Positions 24,054-27,497 of a stretch of 27,497 nucleotides of DNA are shown one piece after another (position 1 is the first letter of the stretch; each line of letters opens with the position of its first letter). Origin of the DNA: Ramicandelaber brevisporus (lineage: Eukaryota > Kickxellomycota > Ramicandelaberales > Ramicandelaberaceae). The translations under genes were made by a program, and so were the position numbers. The DNA lies in assembly GCA_025201865.1 (NCBI GenBank), contig MU602777.1, forward strand, positions 1-27,497, in the 5' to 3' direction. Below the pieces are notes generated by a model. The model was not told the DNA's origin, did no database searches, and saw nothing but the letters and a program-made list of their open reading frames with translations.

Positions 24054-26951
24054 TTAAGTGAACATTGCGGCCATTTCGGAGGAGTTTGTACCGTGTGGAT
24101 TCGGCGGCGCACTGCCGCTCAGACTATCAAAGAAGTCGGCCGATGGTTGCACATGTATGTGTTCTTGATACTGCTGCTGCTGCCATTGTTGCTGTTGATG
24201 TTGCTGTTGCTGTTGCTGTTGATGTGGATGTTTACTGCCATTCAGTGCAATTTCAGAGATGGCATCATCTTCAACATTACCCTCATCCTCATCTTCGTCG
24301 TCGTCATCGTCATCATCGGAAACCACGCCGAGCTGGGCAATCGTGTCATAGTCACCAAGTGCCTTTAGTCGCTTTTGGAGCTTCTTGATCAACAATCCTT
24401 GGTCTGCGATATAGACCAGCATGTCATCGTGTTCCTTCTCGTGTTCCTGTTTGCTCTTGACCAGCTGCAGTTCCAAGGATGTAACCTTGCTAGTAGCGCC
24501 AGAGAGCTCAGCATCTTTCGCGGCCAGCATCTTGTTCAATGAGTCAACTTCTTTACGCAGAGCAGTCAATTCCATTGAATCCTTCATGTTTGGCGAAGTG
24601 GCCATTGTAGGAGACATTGCTGAAGCTGCATTAACACTCTGGAGCTGCTTGGTTGACGCCATTGTGGCTGGCAATGAAGATGGATCGGCCTTAACTGCTT
24701 TACGGATAGCGGCAGCCAATGCATTTCCACGAACAAACTCCACAAAATCATGATCAAAATATGGCAAAGTTACTTCTTCGCTGCCATCGTTTTCTACAGT
24801 GGTTATAGCAATTTCCTCAACAGTCTGAACATTCTGAAATTGCTTAGATTCGGACAATCTAACAATTCTACTTATGAGCACATCAATTCCAATTCTATTC
24901 TTCATAATCTGATACATTGCTTCTCGAGACAAATAGCACTGAGAATCACTGTTTGCCATGTAGATTACACCAAACAGCAATGCACACATCCCTTGCATCA
25001 ATGTCTCATTAATTGATGATACAGACCGGCTAATGTACTCAATCAGCAATTGAATGCCCTGACTCTCTGTCAGAAATGCAGTTACAGCAGGCGGGTGAGA
25101 ATGGAGCCAAGTACACAGTAGAGAGAGAATTGCAAGTGGAATTCGAACAGGCAACTGGCGACGTACAGAGTCAGATAGCATCTCGATCAGTTCGTGAACA
25201 AGTGAAATTGGAGTGTTTAATAATTGAGCAGTTTCAGACACATCTCCATCTAGACGAACTCGATCAGCCAGTTGTTTACAATCTTCGCTATCATCAATCA
25301 TAAAGCTTAAAATAGACGTTGCATGCCATAATCTCTGCTCAATATCTGCCGAGTTTGACACTACATTCGAGTGCTTATGGCAGCTGAGTAATGAAGCAAT
25401 CAAGAGTGAGCCAGCAGTTGCACTTGGCATTGAAGATGGCTGACTGGATGATGCTTGATCGTTGAGATGGTAATGATAGTAATAATCCAAGATTGCAGCA
25501 ATGTCAGTAGATGGGATCATCAGAGTAGAAGCAAGTGCTCGCTGGCCATCAGAGTTATTACGCAAGTAGCATTTCACCAAATAGTTTGCAGCCAATCGAA
25601 CTGATGAGTCAACTTTACTTTTACCAGTAAGCGTGCTTGGATCACTCTTCTCTGAAATTTCACTTTCAGCGGCATCTGCGTCGATTCCTAGAGCCAACTT
25701 AACCACACTGACTATTGCAGGCTCTGGAATGACATCTTCATCAAGGTTGAGATGATGAGGCGTCGGAGGAGTAATCATAATTAACATAAAGTACTCTTGA
25801 TGCTGATTGTTGTCGGATATCATATCTCCCATTGTTAACAAGGCTGACGATCTCACCGAAGAAGGCGTATCTGGAGACAGCGACATTTGAACCAAAGTAG
25901 CCAGTAATCCACTATTAACAATCGCAGTTTGATTAAGAGGAGTTGCACTACCGCCACGCTCAACCAGCAGTCTAATCACCACCAGCAAGTCCAATGCGTT
26001 ATCAATCTTCAATTCATTCCACGATGCAGCGTAGTCATCTTCATCTTGATCATTACCAGAGTCTGGACTCAGTATTTTAACCAGAGCCTGGACGCAGTTA
26101 GTCTCCCGAAACAATGTCTGATTAGAAGTGTTATATTTGAGCAAACTATAAAGCAAAGCCAGACAATCTTTAACCACAATGCCACCTTTATCAATGCCCC
26201 CTTCGTTAATCATTATGTTCAGTACTCCATCAAATGCATTTTCAAATGCCACAATCTTCTGCAACTCGGGGCTAGTGCCAGTTAGCGTGGTTAATAACAG
26301 CACTCCCTCGTTACGGAGTGCATCGTGTCTAGATGAAAGCAAGTTGACTAATCTCGAGATGCCCATTGGTGCACGCATAATGCAAGCGTCGATTTTAGAT
26401 GGACAGCATCTGGCAAGAGCACTCAACACCTCAATAACATCATACTGTAAGTAAAAATCATCTGGATAATACTCCAAATAATCCAGCAGAATGCTCACTC
26501 CATCATTGTTACTTGCCGACGGTGGTTGATTCCCTTCCGAATCACCCAGAAACACTCTGGCCAGCATGATTGCCTCTGCACTGGGCTGATGAAGATGCTG
26601 ATGCTGATGCTGATGCTGCTGTTGATTAGAGTGAGAGTCATCATGCTGAGTAAACATAATCTTTAGCGCCTCCAGTGCAGGTCTGACTGTTCTGCCATCA
26701 TCTCTATCATGCAGCAAAACCTGCATCAGAGTTGTCAATGCGTGTTCGCCAACCAAATCCGGATATGATTTCGCAAGTCCCTTCAGTGCCACCACTGCTG
26801 AGCGGCGATCTTCCAAAAGCGAAGAGTTTGCCGCGCGATCTGCCAGTCGGCGGATCGTCGCCTGCGCCTGAGCACGGCTCGCTGGCGACCCTGATGCAGC
26901 TGAGGCCGCTGCAGTAGATTCAGAGTCTGCGTTGGAGAAGAAGAACTGCAT
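24054..26951 (-). CDS. USO1: Uso1/p115 vesicle-tethering protein
   Basis: The product is 965 residues. Uso1/p115 tethers ER-derived COPII vesicles to the cis-Golgi and works with Rab1/Ypt1 and SNAREs. The N-terminus matches the family opening (I-R-R-L-A-D-R then L-L-E-D-R-R-S-A-V-V-A-L-K-G-L). The armadillo-fold head runs to about 720 and contains a Gln/His repeat (about 110-125). A coiled coil covers about 789-867, followed by an acidic stretch (about 874-892, mostly Asp/Glu), a Gln/His-rich tract and a short tail. Overall length matches animal p115 rather than the ~1790-residue yeast Uso1, whose coiled coil is far longer; here the coiled coil is unusually short (~80 residues). The start ATG is fixed by homology. 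The GA-rich stretch at 26989-27040 would be its pyrimidine-rich leader on the sense strand. Upstream, on the same strand, is coproporphyrinogen oxidase. Confidence 0.94.
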   Translation of the reverse strand: MQFFFSNADSESTAAASAASGSPASRAQAQATIRRLADRAANSSLLEDRRSAVVALKGLAKSYPDLVGEHALTTLMQVLLHDRDDGRTVRPALEALKIMFTQHDDSHSNQQQHQHQHQHLHQPSAEAIMLARVFLGDSEGNQPPSASNNDGVSILLDYLEYYPDDFYLQYDVIEVLSALARCCPSKIDACIMRAPMGISRLVNLLSSRHDALRNEGVLLLTTLTGTSPELQKIVAFENAFDGVLNIMINEGGIDKGGIVVKDCLALLYSLLKYNTSNQTLFRETNCVQALVKILSPDSGNDQDEDDYAASWNELKIDNALDLLVVIRLLVERGGSATPLNQTAIVNSGLLATLVQMSLSPDTPSSVRSSALLTMGDMISDNNQHQEYFMLIMITPPTPHHLNLDEDVIPEPAIVSVVKLALGIDADAAESEISEKSDPSTLTGKSKVDSSVRLAANYLVKCYLRNNSDGQRALASTLMIPSTDIAAILDYYYHYHLNDQASSSQPSSMPSATAGSLLIASLLSCHKHSNVVSNSADIEQRLWHATSILSFMIDDSEDCKQLADRVRLDGDVSETAQLLNTPISLVHELIEMLSDSVRRQLPVRIPLAILSLLCTWLHSHPPAVTAFLTESQGIQLLIEYISRSVSSINETLMQGMCALLFGVIYMANSDSQCYLSREAMYQIMKNRIGIDVLISRIVRLSESKQFQNVQTVEEIAITTVENDGSEEVTLPYFDHDFVEFVRGNALAAAIRKAVKADPSSLPATMASTKQLQSVNAASAMSPTMATSPNMKDSMELTALRKEVDSLNKMLAAKDAELSGATSKVTSLELQLVKSKQEHEKEHDDMLVYIADQGLLIKKLQKRLKALGDYDTIAQLGVVSDDDDDDDEDEDEGNVEDDAISEIALNGSKHPHQQQQQQQHQQQQWQQQQYQEHIHVQPSADFFDSLSGSAPPNPHGTNSSEMAAMFT

Positions 26952-27263
26952 GAGAAAAATAGTGGGATAGAAAGCACACGCACCACCAGAGAGAGAGAGA
27001 AAGGGAAAGCGAGATAGAGGGAGTTAGAGAGAGAAAATGAACACGAAGTACAAGCTTCAATGTGAACGTGGCATGTGTCGTTCATAAACAACATCTGGCC
27101 TGATTAAACTATAAATCATTAATGCTATTGTCATTCGACTAATAGACTATGAAAAGCAACAATTATATGTAACTCTAACGATTTGAAAGATAATAAAATT
27201 GTATAACGATGTGATGAGTGAATATTATTATTGTTTTCTATCCAAAATAACTGTGTTAATGTA
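26952..27263 (-). promoter_or_regulatory. Promoter/leader of USO1 and 3' flank of the CPOX gene
   Basis: This 312-bp gap holds the (GA)n-rich stretch at 26989-27040, CT-rich when read in the gene direction, next to the USO1 start. It also holds AT-rich sequence (27100-27260) after the coproporphyrinogen oxidase stop. Plus-strand TAATAAAATT at 27191-27200 is not on the coding strand of either gene. No other gene is supported. Confidence 0.5.
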
Positions 27264-27497
27264 TCAAGCCCATTCGCGCGGCTTCTTCAGCACCTCAACA
27301 AGCTCAGCCTCTGCCGAGCCTGGTACGGGAGTGTGCTTGTACTCCCACCGTGCCGACAATGGCATTGATACCAAAATGCTCTCAATGCGCGCACCTGGGG
27401 TGTACAATCCAAACTTGGTGCCGCGATCGTGCACCAGGTTGAACTCGACATAGCGGCCGCGCCGGATCAGCTGCCAGCGGCGCTCCTCGGCATTGTA
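27264..27497 (-). CDS. HEM13: Coproporphyrinogen III oxidase, C-terminal fragment
   Basis: Only the last 77 residues and the TGA are inside the window; the gene continues past the right edge. The fragment has the highly conserved C-terminus of oxygen-dependent coproporphyrinogen III oxidase: [10 protein letters not shown], then [26 protein letters not shown] and a final K-P-R-E-W-A. The enzyme converts coproporphyrinogen III to protoporphyrinogen IX, the antepenultimate step of heme synthesis. I translated it by hand from the reverse strand. In fungi the enzyme is often cytosolic; the N-terminus that would show targeting is not in view. Confidence 0.97.
   Translation of the reverse strand, partial: YNAEERRWQLIRRGRYVEFNLVHDRGTKFGLYTPGARIESILVSMPLSARWEYKHTPVPGSAEAELVEVLKKPREWA

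Noticed and set aside
24045-24388. Leu/Val-rich plus-strand frames resembling membrane proteins
   Set aside because: They are the complement of the Gln- and Asp-rich tail of Uso1; the hydrophobicity is an artefact of CAG/GAT repeats.

Overview
The window reads as nuclear DNA from a fungus. Evidence is a polarity-type NDR/Cbk1 kinase, an HSF-type transcription factor, a Hrd1-type ERAD ligase, ATP11, Uso1/p115, coproporphyrinogen oxidase, and small proteins with fungal-style secretion signals. Every gene reads as one uninterrupted frame (the longest is 5 kb), intergenic gaps are short (about 90-720 bp), and homopolymeric Gln/Asn/Ser tracts are common. An intron-poor, early-diverging (zygomycete-grade, possibly Kickxellomycotina-like) fungus is my best inference; a phylogeny would be needed to settle it.

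Layout. 723-5714 (+) is a 1663-residue helical-repeat-like protein I do not recognise. 5849-6760 (-) is an unrecognised protein with an internal duplication. 6996-7346 (-) and 7847-8206 (+) are a head-to-head pair of paralogous small secreted proteins that fit a beta/gamma-crystallin (Greek key) pattern and share a 500-bp promoter. 8559-9773 (+) is a MOSC/mARC-type molybdenum-cofactor protein with an N-myristoylation motif. 9865-10329 (-) is a small unknown protein. 10868-12058 (+) is ATP11 (F1-ATPase assembly). 12532-14637 (+) is a Hrd1-like RING ligase. 15094-16455 (+) is an HSF-type regulator. 16570-17766 (+) is HemW/RSAD1. 18017-19849 (+) is an NDR-family kinase. 20048-21706 (-) and 22232-23806 (-) are tandem F-box paralogues. 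24054-26951 (-) is the Golgi tether Uso1/p115. 27264-27497 (-) is the C-terminus of coproporphyrinogen III oxidase, running off the right edge.

Most genes are unrelated housekeeping functions in ordinary eukaryotic order, and I see no operon-like pathway. Local structure comes from duplication: the crystallin-like pair, the F-box pair (the copied unit extends into the 3' flank), and the internal repeat in the 303-residue protein. Low-complexity expansion has affected several regulatory proteins. No CRISPR array, transposon, rRNA or tRNA gene was found. I do not claim a new multi-gene system; the crystallin-like divergent pair and the putatively myristoylated mARC-like protein are the most worthwhile leads.
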